Source: an uncultured Clostridia bacterium (GTDB taxonomy: Bacteria > Bacillota > Clostridia > Christensenellales > UBA1242). From it: 9,268 bases of DNA. The stretch is from the NCBI GenBank assembly GCA_937900575.1, contig CALCEI010000077.1, forward strand, positions 1 to 9,268, written 5' to 3'. A program made the translations under genes and the position numbers. Positions 1-6,732 of the stretch are shown piece after piece. The notes below the pieces were generated by a model, which worked only from the letters and a program-made list of their open reading frames with translations, searched no databases and had not been told where the DNA came from. The number at the start of each line of letters is the position of its first letter. Positions within the stretch are counted from its first letter, which is position 1.

Positions 1-2422
1 GAAAACAGGCAAAAACTTTGGTGGAGACAAAAATCCATTATTAGTTTCCGTTAGAAGCGGAGCTAGAGTTTCAATGCCAGGCATGATGGACACAATTTTA
101 AATTTAGGTTTAAATGAAGAAGTTGTTGAAACACTTTCACGTAAAAGTGGAAATCCACGTTGGGCATGGGACTGCTACCGTAGATTTATTCAAATGTTCT
201 CTGACGTTGTTATGGAAGTTGGCAAAAAGTACTTTGAAAAACTTATTGACCAAATGAAAGAACGCAAGGGTGTTGTTTATGACGTTGACCTTACAGCAGA
301 AGATTTGAAAGAATTGGCAAATCAATTTAAGGCAGAGTATAAAAAACAATTGGGCAAAGATTTCCCAACTGACCCAAAAGAACAATTGTTTGAAGCAATC
401 AAAGCAGTGTTCCGTTCTTGGGATAACCCACGTGCAAACGTTTACCGTATGGACCACGATATTCCATACAGTTGGGGCACAGCCGTTAACGTGCAAATGA
501 TGGCCTTTGGTAACATGGGCGAAACATCTGGCACAGGTGTTGCCTTTACACGTAACCCTGCAACAGGTGAAAAGGGTTTGATGGGTGAATTTTTGATGAA
601 TGCACAAGGCGAAGACGTTGTTGCTGGTGTGCGTACACCAATGCCAATAAGCAAGATGGCAGAAATTTTGCCAGAATGTTATGCTCAATTCCAAGAAATT
701 TGCAAAACTCTTGAAGACCACTATCACGATATGCAAGATATGGAATTTACCATTGAAGGTAGGCATTTATACATGCTTCAAACACGTAATGGTAAGCGTA
801 CTGCAGCTGCTGCAATCAAAATTGCATGTGACCTTATTGATGAAGGCATGATTACAGAACAGGAAGCATTGATGCAAATTGATGCAAAATCTTTGGATAT
901 GTTGTTGCACCCAACCTTTGACGCTGATGCTTTGGTTGAAGCAGACAAAAACAATGTTGTTGGCAAGGGTATTGCTGCTTCCCCAGGTGCTGCAGCAGGT
1001 ACAATTGTGTTTACAGCTGAAGATGCTGTTGCACGTGGCAAAAAGAAAGAAAAAGTTGTGCTTGTACGTTTGGAAACAAGCCCAGAAGATATTGAAGGCA
1101 TGAAGTTTGCACAAGGTATTTTGACAGTTCGTGGTGGTCAAACATCACACGCAGCCGTTGTTGCACGTGGCATGGGAACATGTTGTGTTTCTGGTTGCGG
1201 AGATATCAAGATGGATGAAGAAAACAAATGCTTTACACTTGCTGGCAAAGTGTTCCATGAAGGTGATGAACTTTCACTTGATGGCTCAACAGGTAAGATT
1301 TATGATTGCATGATTAAAACTGTTCCAGCAGACCCAAACAGTGGTTACTTTGGACGTATTATGCGCCTTGCAGATAAATATAAAGCACTTGGCGTAAAAA
1401 CAAATGCAGATACACCAAAAGATGCACGCAGAGCAGCAGAACTTGGTGCTCAAGGTATTGGTTTGTGCCGTACAGAGCATATGTTCTTTGACCCTGAAAG
1501 AATTGGTGCTTTCCGTGAAATGATTTGTTCTGATACAGTTGAAGAACGTGAACATGCCTTAAGCAAAATTGAACCAATGCAACAAGCAGACTTTGAAGGA
1601 CTTATGGAAGCATTAAATGGTAATCCGGTTACAATTCGTTTCTTGGACCCACCACTTCACGAATTTGTTCCTCAAGCAGAAGAAGACATTAAAGAATTGG
1701 CAAAAGCACAAGGTAAATCCGTTGAACAAATTAAACAAATCATTGCAGACTTGCATGAATTTAACCCTATGATGGGTCACAGAGGTTGCCGTTTGGCAGT
1801 TACTTACCCAGAAATTGCAGTTATGCAAACAAAAGCCGTAATTAAGGCTGCAATAAATGTTCAAGCACGTCATAAAGATTGGAATGTTGTTCCACAAATT
1901 ATGATTCCATTAATTGGTGAAATTAAAGAATTTAAATTTGTAAAGTCTGTTGTTGTAAAAACTGCTGATGAAGTTATCAAATCTGCAGGTTCTAACTTGA
2001 AATATGAAGTTGGAACAATGATTGAAATTCCACGTGCAGCATTAACTGCCGATGAAATTGGCGCGGAAGCAGATTTCTTCAGTTTTGGTACAAACGATTT
2101 AACACAAATGACCTTTGGTTTCAGCCGTGATGATGCTGGCAAGTTCTTGCCATCATATTACGCAAACAAAATTTACGAATCAGACCCATTTGCAAGGTTG
2201 GATACAAACGGCGTTGGCAAATTGGTTAAAATGGCAGTTACACTTGGCAAAGGTGCAAACAGCAAGTTGCATGCAGGCATCTGTGGTGAACATGGTGGTG
2301 ACCCATCAAGTATTGAATTCTGTCACAATGTTGGTTTGGATTATGTTTCATGTAGCCCATATCGTGTGCCAATTGCACGTTTGGCTGCTGCACAAGCAAA
2401 CATCAAAAACCCAAGAAAATAA
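1..2422 (+). CDS. ppdK: Pyruvate, phosphate dikinase, 5' partial
   Basis: Cytoplasmic enzyme that interconverts pyruvate + ATP + Pi and PEP + AMP + PPi; in anaerobic Firmicutes it often serves glycolysis or gluconeogenesis at the PEP/pyruvate node. The reading frame is open from position 2 to the left edge, so the ATG at 74 is internal: the codons before it encode the conserved stretch ending LVSVRSGARVSMPGMMDT. 806 residues are visible; compared from memory with the 874-residue Clostridium symbiosum enzyme, about 70 N-terminal residues are missing. Visible order: ATP-grasp domain (GTGVAFTRNPATGEKG), phosphohistidine domain with the phosphate-carrying His in GGQTSHAAVVARG (His codon 1148-1150), then the PEP/pyruvate TIM barrel with LCRTEHMFF, FNPMMGHRGCRL, FFSFGTNDLTQMTFGFSRDD and the catalytic Cys in GICGEHGGDPSS (codon 2282-2284). 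All key residues are present, and it ends in TAA followed by a terminator. In Clostridia ppdK is often found upstream of dnaG-rpoD. Identity is certain; only the 5' end is unseen. Confidence 0.98.
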   Translation, partial: KTGKNFGGDKNPLLVSVRSGARVSMPGMMDTILNLGLNEEVVETLSRKSGNPRWAWDCYRRFIQMFSDVVMEVGKKYFEKLIDQMKERKGVVYDVDLTAEDLKELANQFKAEYKKQLGKDFPTDPKEQLFEAIKAVFRSWDNPRANVYRMDHDIPYSWGTAVNVQMMAFGNMGETSGTGVAFTRNPATGEKGLMGEFLMNAQGEDVVAGVRTPMPISKMAEILPECYAQFQEICKTLEDHYHDMQDMEFTIEGRHLYMLQTRNGKRTAAAAIKIACDLIDEGMITEQEALMQIDAKSLDMLLHPTFDADALVEADKNNVVGKGIAASPGAAAGTIVFTAEDAVARGKKKEKVVLVRLETSPEDIEGMKFAQGILTVRGGQTSHAAVVARGMGTCCVSGCGDIKMDEENKCFTLAGKVFHEGDELSLDGSTGKIYDCMIKTVPADPNSGYFGRIMRLADKYKALGVKTNADTPKDARRAAELGAQGIGLCRTEHMFFDPERIGAFREMICSDTVEEREHALSKIEPMQQADFEGLMEALNGNPVTIRFLDPPLHEFVPQAEEDIKELAKAQGKSVEQIKQIIADLHEFNPMMGHRGCRLAVTYPEIAVMQTKAVIKAAINVQARHKDWNVVPQIMIPLIGEIKEFKFVKSVVVKTADEVIKSAGSNLKYEVGTMIEIPRAALTADEIGAEADFFSFGTNDLTQMTFGFSRDDAGKFLPSYYANKIYESDPFARLDTNGVGKLVKMAVTLGKGANSKLHAGICGEHGGDPSSIEFCHNVGLDYVSCSPYRVPIARLAAAQANIKNPRK

Positions 2423-2433
2423 TTTGTGATTAA

Positions 2434-2463
2434 AAGAGCACTCGTTTTGAGTGTTCTTTTTTT
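2434..2463 (+). terminator. Rho-independent terminator of ppdK
   Basis: Ten-base-pair stem (2434-2443 with 2449-2458, one G-U pair), five-base GTTTT loop, then a T run to 2463. It begins 11 bp after the ppdK stop codon and separates ppdK transcription from the dnaG operon. Confidence 0.92.
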
Positions 2464-2594
2464 GCTTTTTGTTAGGATTTCTGTTTTTTAAGTGGTATTA
2501 AGTTATGAAGAGAGCAAAGTTAATTAAAAATTTTTAATCTTTTTTTGTTTTTTTATAGGAATTTTAACTTGTATGTTGTATTTTGTTTCTAATT
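2464..2594. other. AT-rich intergenic gap before dnaG, no clear promoter
   Basis: This gap should hold the promoter of the dnaG-rpoD operon because it follows a strong terminator, but I find no good -35/-10 pair. The nearest -10-like hexamer is TATTAA at 2496-2501, with only a weak TTAGGA upstream at 2472-2477. The gap also holds a perfect AT palindrome (2523-2538) followed by a T-rich tract, listed separately. A ten-codon ATG frame at 2505 has no ribosome binding site. Confidence 0.5.
2523..2538. repeat. Perfect 16-bp AT palindrome upstream of dnaG
   Basis: ATTAAAAATTTTTAAT is a perfect inverted repeat with no spacer, followed by CTTTTTTTG. As RNA it could form only a weak A-U hairpin, so it may be a poor backup terminator, an AT-rich UP-like element or chance in AT-rich DNA. 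The palindrome is certain; any function is not. Confidence 0.4.
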
Positions 2595-2599
2595 GGGAG
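2595..2599 (+). promoter_or_regulatory. Ribosome binding site that sets the dnaG start
   Basis: GGGAG lies 8 nt before the ATG at 2608. The in-frame TTG at 2593 overlaps this site and has no site of its own, so the ATG is preferred and the protein begins MTKGGLPSEF. Confidence 0.8.
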
Positions 2600-2607
2600 A
2601 TTTACAG

Positions 2608-4383
2608 ATGACAAAAGGTGGCTTGCCAAGCGAGTTTATTGAAGAAGTTAAATCACGTAACGATATTGTTGACGTTGTAAGTAAGTATATAACCCTACAA
2701 AAAAGGGGTGGTGGTTTTTGGGCATGCTGTCCTTTCCATACAGAAAAGACACCATCTTTTTCAATCAAGCAAGAAGCACAAATTTACAAATGCTTTGGTT
2801 GTGGCGAAGGTGGTAACGTAATAACCTTTGTTGAAAAGATGGAAAATGTGGATTTTTTAACTGCTGTTGAAATCCTTGCAAAAAATGTGGGCATGGAGAT
2901 GCCAACAAGTGCAGATAGTGCCGAAATGCAACGCAAAAAGAAAGAAAGAGATAAAATTTATGAAGTTTTGCGTGCAACAACAGATTTTTATCATAACAAT
3001 TTGTTAACTCACCCAGAAAGCGAACAATTTAGATATCTTAAAAAACGTCAAATAAGCGAAGAAATGATAAAAAAATTCCAAATTGGTGCTTCGCTTGATT
3101 ATGAAAGTTTGCCAAAACACCTTAAAAGTTTAGGCTTTAAAGATGACGAGATGTTGCTTGCAAGTGTGGTTGGCAAAAACGATAATGGTTTATATGATTT
3201 TTATGGTAAACGTCTTATTTTCCCAATCTGCAACGGCTTTGGCGATGTGGTTGCTTATTCCGGAAGAAGTGTGGAAGATAACCCTACAAGAACAAAATAT
3301 AAAAACACAGCACAAACAGCAGTGTTCAACAAAAGTGAAATTTTGTTTGCTTATAACCATGTAAGAGAAATGAAAAAACAAAATATGGCAGTGGATACAA
3401 TTGTTATTGTTGAAGGCCATGTGGACGTAATTGCTTGCCACCAAGTTGGCATAACAAATGTTATTGGTTGCATGGGTACAGCACTTACACCACTGCACGC
3501 AAAAAGAATAAAGCAACTTGCAGATAACGTAATTCTGTGTTTGGACGGCGACAGTGCCGGTGCAGCAGCAACGTATAGAGCAATTGACATCTTAAAAGAT
3601 GCCGATTTAAATGTTAAAGTTGTGCGTCTTGTTGGTGCAAAAGACCCAGACGAATTCATTAAGAAATATGGCAAAGATAAGTTTGTTGAAATGCTTTCTA
3701 ATGCTCAAGATTGTGTGGATTTTGTGTTGCAAGATTCTGCAAAGAAGTATAATTTGGAGAGCAACGCAGAAAAAACAAAATACATAACCGAAAGTTTGAA
3801 TTATATTTCCAAATTTTCAACTCCAGCCGAGCAAGAAGTTTACTTGGACGAAGTGCAAAAATTGGTTAAAATTCCTGTTGAAATTTTAAGAAAAAGTTTA
3901 ATTAGTAAGGTTGCCATACAAGCCAAAGCAAAAACACAAGAAGTTGTGCGTGAACCAATTACTGATAATTACATTTTGGAAAGTAAAATTGCAATTTTGG
4001 CAGCATTGTTGTTTAAAAAACAAACCGAAATTAAAGATGTAGATTTCTTGTTCCAATCTGAAGATGAACTTAAAGGCTTATACGATTATTTAAAAGAAAA
4101 ATTGGAAAAACACGAAGAATATAACCCATCATCAGTGTTCGATAACTTTGATGTTACAAACAATTCACTTATTGACCGAGTTGTAAATTATAACTTCCCA
4201 CCAGACGAAAATGTTTATAACACCTTTATGCAGGATACTATTAAACGTGTTGAACTTTACGAACTTAAAAAAGAAAAGGAACGTTTAACACAACTTATGG
4301 TAAGTTGCATGACAGATGCCGAAAGGTTTACTTATTTGCTTAAAATTAAAGATATAACAGAAAAAATTAAGGAGAAACAGTGA
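2608..4383 (+). CDS. dnaG: DNA primase
   Basis: Makes RNA primers for lagging-strand synthesis at the fork, working with the replicative helicase. The product is 591 residues, usual for the family (about 600). Domains in order: CHC2-type zinc-binding domain with C41-H44-C62-C65 in CPFH...CFGC; RNA polymerase core with the basic region (GKRLIFPI, then VVAYSGR near 195-215); Toprim catalytic fold with E269 in IVEGHVDVIA and D313/D315 in LCLDGDSAGAA; then a C-terminal helicase-interaction region from about 435 to the end, which is less conserved and looks compact. The ATG at 2608 is chosen over the TTG at 2593 because of the GGGAG site. First gene of a plus-strand operon; its TGA stop overlaps the GTG start of the sigma-like gene (GTGA, 4380-4383), implying translational coupling. 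The dnaG-rpoD pairing is the classic macromolecular synthesis operon. Toprim and zinc ligands are intact. Confidence 0.97.
   Translation: MTKGGLPSEFIEEVKSRNDIVDVVSKYITLQKRGGGFWACCPFHTEKTPSFSIKQEAQIYKCFGCGEGGNVITFVEKMENVDFLTAVEILAKNVGMEMPTSADSAEMQRKKKERDKIYEVLRATTDFYHNNLLTHPESEQFRYLKKRQISEEMIKKFQIGASLDYESLPKHLKSLGFKDDEMLLASVVGKNDNGLYDFYGKRLIFPICNGFGDVVAYSGRSVEDNPTRTKYKNTAQTAVFNKSEILFAYNHVREMKKQNMAVDTIVIVEGHVDVIACHQVGITNVIGCMGTALTPLHAKRIKQLADNVILCLDGDSAGAAATYRAIDILKDADLNVKVVRLVGAKDPDEFIKKYGKDKFVEMLSNAQDCVDFVLQDSAKKYNLESNAEKTKYITESLNYISKFSTPAEQEVYLDEVQKLVKIPVEILRKSLISKVAIQAKAKTQEVVREPITDNYILESKIAILAALLFKKQTEIKDVDFLFQSEDELKGLYDYLKEKLEKHEEYNPSSVFDNFDVTNNSLIDRVVNYNFPPDENVYNTFMQDTIKRVELYELKKEKERLTQLMVSCMTDAERFTYLLKIKDITEKIKEKQ
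4369..4374 (+). promoter_or_regulatory. Ribosome binding site of the sigma-like gene, inside dnaG
   Basis: AAGGAG, 5 nt before the GTG at 4380, lies within the last codons of dnaG. The strong site supports the GTG start and shows the small gene is meant to be translated. Confidence 0.8.
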
Positions 4384-4901
4384 TAAAAGTAGATAAAAAC
4401 GATGCATTGTATGCCTACCTTACAAAACTTGGTGTTGAAGATGTTGATGCAACATATTCACGCCTTGCTTCCTTGGGTATTTATCATACAAAAGACGTGC
4501 AGGCATATTATCAAGAAAATTTTAGGCCAAGCCTTACAAATGATTTTGATGATGCTGAACTTGAACGTGTTGTTGATTATTATTCCGATTTAAAAAAGGT
4601 TAGGGCAATTCCAAAAACCAAACTTGCAGATTTGCTTAGGAATTATTATGAAACAAAGGACGAACGCGATAAAGAAAAAATTATAAATGCCGAACTTAAA
4701 GATGTGCTTTATATGTGTTTGAACTATAATTCCAACCACAAAGATACAGACTTGCAGGATTTGGTACAGGTTGCCAACATGGGTTTGCTTACTGCGTTAA
4801 ACAATTATAATCCAAACAACAAAATTGATTTTAAAGATTATGTTGTGTATTGGATAAGTCAAAAGATAAAAGAAGAATTTGAGGAGAAAAATAATGGTTA
4901 A
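4380..4901 (+). CDS. Truncated sigma-70-like protein (regions 1.2 and 2.1-2.3 only)
   Basis: A 173-residue protein I cannot assign to a named family. Residues about 99-165 align with RpoD region 2 of the next gene with one single-residue gap: INAEL for ESNLRLV, DLQDLVQVANMGLLTAL for FLDLIQEGNLGLIKAV, and DYVVYWISQKIK for TYGTWWIRQSIT. Residues about 70-106 (LKKVRAIP...) resemble region 1.2 (LKRIGNIP...). The protein ends where region 2.4, the -10 recognition helix, should begin, and regions 3 and 4 are absent. The N-terminal 70 residues are unassigned. Region 2.1-2.2 is the main core-polymerase binding surface in sigma factors, so the inference is a polymerase-binding or RpoD-modulating protein rather than a working sigma; an ancient decayed duplicate is the alternative. 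The intact frame, strong AAGGAG site, 4-bp overlap with dnaG and 8-bp overlap with rpoD indicate an expressed gene under the same control as both. Confidence 0.85.
   Translation: MIKVDKNDALYAYLTKLGVEDVDATYSRLASLGIYHTKDVQAYYQENFRPSLTNDFDDAELERVVDYYSDLKKVRAIPKTKLADLLRNYYETKDERDKEKIINAELKDVLYMCLNYNSNHKDTDLQDLVQVANMGLLTALNNYNPNNKIDFKDYVVYWISQKIKEEFEEKNNG
4881..4886 (+). promoter_or_regulatory. Ribosome binding site that sets the rpoD start
   Basis: GAGGAG inside the end of the sigma-like gene, 7 nt before the ATG at 4894. An upstream in-frame TTG at 4879 overlaps this site and is rejected as a start. Confidence 0.8.
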
Positions 4902-5991
4902 TGTTGAAGAAATTGCAAAAAAATTATTACAACAATTTAAAGATGAACACCAAAAATCAATTTCAGAAGAAAGTTTGTGCACAAAATTGATTGGTAAATA
5001 TCAAGAAATTGATGCAGAAGAAGTGGAACAAGTTAAAAATTATATCATCGAAAATGGAATTACAGTTACAGATTCTGTAAGTGATGTTCCTTTTGATGAT
5101 AAAGAATTGGAAGATATCATGAGTGATATCAGCCAAAACGATTCAGTTAAAGTTTACTTAAAAAGAATTGGCAATATTCCACTTTTAACGGCAGAAGAAG
5201 AAAGGGAATTGAGCCGTCAAGTTGCAGAAGAACACAGCGAATATGCACGTAACAAACTTTGCGAAAGTAACTTGCGTTTGGTTGTTTCCATTGCAAAACG
5301 TTATCAAAACAAACACAACATGCAATTTTTGGACCTTATTCAAGAAGGAAATTTGGGTTTGATTAAAGCAGTTGAAAAATTCGACTATACAAAGGGTTAC
5401 AAATTTTCAACATACGGCACATGGTGGATTAGACAAAGCATCACACGTGCCATTTCAGACCAAGCAAGACCAATTCGTGTGCCTGTGCACATGGTTGAAA
5501 CAATTTTAAAACACAACAAGGCAGTGCGTGAACTTTCTCAAGAATTGGGCAGAGACCCTTCAATTGAAGAAGTTGCAGAACGTCTTGGCACAACAGTTGA
5601 TAAGGTGTTGGAAGTTAGAAGAATTTCTCAAGACCCAATTTCTTTGGAAAGCAAAATGGGTCATGAAGAAGATAGCAAAATTGGAGATATTATTCCAGAC
5701 GAAAATGCACTTTCTCCACACGAAATTGCTTCTCAAAACATGCTTAAAGAACAACTTATGAGTGTTTTGGAAACCTTAACACCAAGGGAACAAAAAGTTA
5801 TACGTTTACGTTATGGTCTTGACGATGCACACCCAAGAACTTTGGAAGAAGTTGGCCGTGAATTCTCTGTTACTCGTGAACGTATCCGTCAAATTGAAGC
5901 AAAAGCATTAAGAAAATTGCGTCATCCATCAAAATTGAAACGCTTGCGTGATGATTTTATTGAAGATGAAGATGATGATACAAGGAGATAA
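4894..5991 (+). CDS. rpoD: RNA polymerase primary sigma factor (sigma A / RpoD)
   Basis: Housekeeping sigma factor that directs core RNA polymerase to -35/-10 promoters. The product is 365 residues, usual for Firmicutes SigA. Domains: a region 1.1-like segment (1-60), an acidic linker, region 1.2 (81-115, SVKVYLKRIGNIPLLTAEEE), region 2 (116-192) with LRLVVSIAKRY, FLDLIQEGNLGLIKAVEKFD and the promoter-melting and -10-binding part YKFSTYGTWWIRQSITRAI, region 3 (about 193-265, starting RPIRVPVHM), and region 4 (285-355) with the -35-reading helix-turn-helix TLEEVGREFSVTRERIRQIE. The start is the ATG at 4894, with GAGGAG 7 nt upstream. It overlaps the preceding sigma-like gene by 8 bp and is followed after 1 nt by the zinc-ribbon gene. 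The C-terminus is acidic (FIEDEDDDTRR), otherwise standard. No residues expected for function are missing. Confidence 0.98.
   Translation: MVNVEEIAKKLLQQFKDEHQKSISEESLCTKLIGKYQEIDAEEVEQVKNYIIENGITVTDSVSDVPFDDKELEDIMSDISQNDSVKVYLKRIGNIPLLTAEEERELSRQVAEEHSEYARNKLCESNLRLVVSIAKRYQNKHNMQFLDLIQEGNLGLIKAVEKFDYTKGYKFSTYGTWWIRQSITRAISDQARPIRVPVHMVETILKHNKAVRELSQELGRDPSIEEVAERLGTTVDKVLEVRRISQDPISLESKMGHEEDSKIGDIIPDENALSPHEIASQNMLKEQLMSVLETLTPREQKVIRLRYGLDDAHPRTLEEVGREFSVTRERIRQIEAKALRKLRHPSKLKRLRDDFIEDEDDDTRR
5982..5987 (+). promoter_or_regulatory. Ribosome binding site of the zinc-ribbon gene, inside rpoD
   Basis: AAGGAG overlaps the last codons of rpoD and sits 5 nt before the ATG at 5993. It shows that this ATG, not the in-frame codons upstream within rpoD, is the start. 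Confidence 0.8.
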
Positions 5992-5992
5992 T

Positions 5993-6688
5993 ATGAAAAC
6001 AATATTAGAAATTCAAAAATTGGATAGACAAATTAAAAAGTTGGAACGTGAAGTTGAAACCTGCCCAGCAAGTGTGGAATTTAGGAATTATAAAAGCGCA
6101 TTGCAAGAAGGTAAAGCACGTTTTGGTCAACTTGAAAGTCAAGCAAACGAAATTATTAAAAACTACAATATTGCAGAAGCAAAGTTCTCCAAATATCAAG
6201 GCAACAGCGAAATTGTACGCAAACGCAACCAAGACAACATGTCTTTGGATACAATTTCTTCCTTAATTGGTGATGCCAACAGTTTGGTGGGCGATTTAAG
6301 TGAAGAAAACCGTTATGTTGAAGATTTGGTTAGAAAAGCAGAAGAAGTTGTACGTAAGAGTGCAGAACTTTCTCAAAAACTTACCGAAGCAAAAATAAGA
6401 GCAGGTAAAATTAAAGAAGCAATTGAAGCAAAACGTCAAGAAGTTGCTCCAAAAATTGCAGAAGTTGAAAAACAAATTAAAGATTTGGAACCAGCAGTTG
6501 CAGATAAAGATTTATACGAAAAGTATAAGGAACTTAAATCAAACGGAATTTTCCCTGTTTATGTACCAATTGAAGACGAATTCTGTGGTGGTTGCAAGGT
6601 TGAATTGCCAATAAGTTTTATTGAAAAACTTAAAACAAAAAAGATGTTGCCTTGTGAACATTGTGGCAGAATTATTATGTTTAAATAA
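5993..6688 (+). CDS. Coiled-coil C4 zinc-ribbon protein (COG1579/CdsZ type)
   Basis: A 231-residue cytoplasmic protein. Residues about 1-180 are heptad-rich and highly charged, consistent with a long antiparallel coiled coil. The C-terminus is a C4 zinc ribbon: C198-GG-C201 and C221-EH-C224, followed by GRII, the family signature. The family (COG1579, formerly DUF164) is described as predicted nucleic-acid binding; the CdsZ name comes from a chlamydial member with a regulatory role. Its molecular job in Clostridia is not settled and the sequence does not reveal it. The ATG at 5993 has AAGGAG 5 nt upstream; an extension into rpoD is possible in frame but unsupported. It starts 1 nt after the rpoD stop, so it is co-transcribed. 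In related genomes trmK and a Nif3-like gene often sit between rpoD and this gene; here both are absent. Length is normal. Confidence 0.92.
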   Translation: MKTILEIQKLDRQIKKLEREVETCPASVEFRNYKSALQEGKARFGQLESQANEIIKNYNIAEAKFSKYQGNSEIVRKRNQDNMSLDTISSLIGDANSLVGDLSEENRYVEDLVRKAEEVVRKSAELSQKLTEAKIRAGKIKEAIEAKRQEVAPKIAEVEKQIKDLEPAVADKDLYEKYKELKSNGIFPVYVPIEDEFCGGCKVELPISFIEKLKTKKMLPCEHCGRIIMFK

Positions 6689-6702
6689 TCATTAAATTAA
6701 AG

Positions 6703-6732
6703 CACTTTTCATAAGATATTTTATGGAAAGTG
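6703..6732 (+). promoter_or_regulatory. 12-bp RNA stem enclosing the start codon of the YkvI-like gene
   Basis: Bases 6703-6714 pair with 6721-6732 (one G-U), leaving a six-base loop GATATT. The ATG at 6723-6725 lies in the 3' arm, so in this fold the start codon is paired. The gene lacks a recognisable ribosome binding site, unlike every other gene of the plus-strand operon. It might limit translation or form part of an operon-end structure; the pairing is seen, the role is inferred. Confidence 0.5.

Noticed and set aside
137..766. Long minus-strand open frame opposite ppdK, 209 codons
   Set aside because: It is a shadow of ppdK codon bias: rich in Cys, Phe and His, with no recognisable motif and no ribosome binding site.
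2505..2537. Ten-codon ATG frame as a leader peptide before dnaG
   Set aside because: No Shine-Dalgarno, no regulatory codon bias, and it ends within the AT palindrome without a strong hairpin after it.
2593..2607. TTG start adding five residues to DnaG
   Set aside because: The TTG overlaps the GGGAG ribosome binding site of the ATG at 2608 and has no site of its own.
4879..4893. TTG start adding five residues to RpoD
   Set aside because: It overlaps the GAGGAG site; the ATG at 4894 is correctly spaced from that site.
5948..5992. Upstream start for the zinc-ribbon protein inside rpoD
   Set aside because: The extension encodes a low-complexity Met/Lys stretch read out of frame from rpoD, and AAGGAG at 5982-5987 points to the ATG at 5993.
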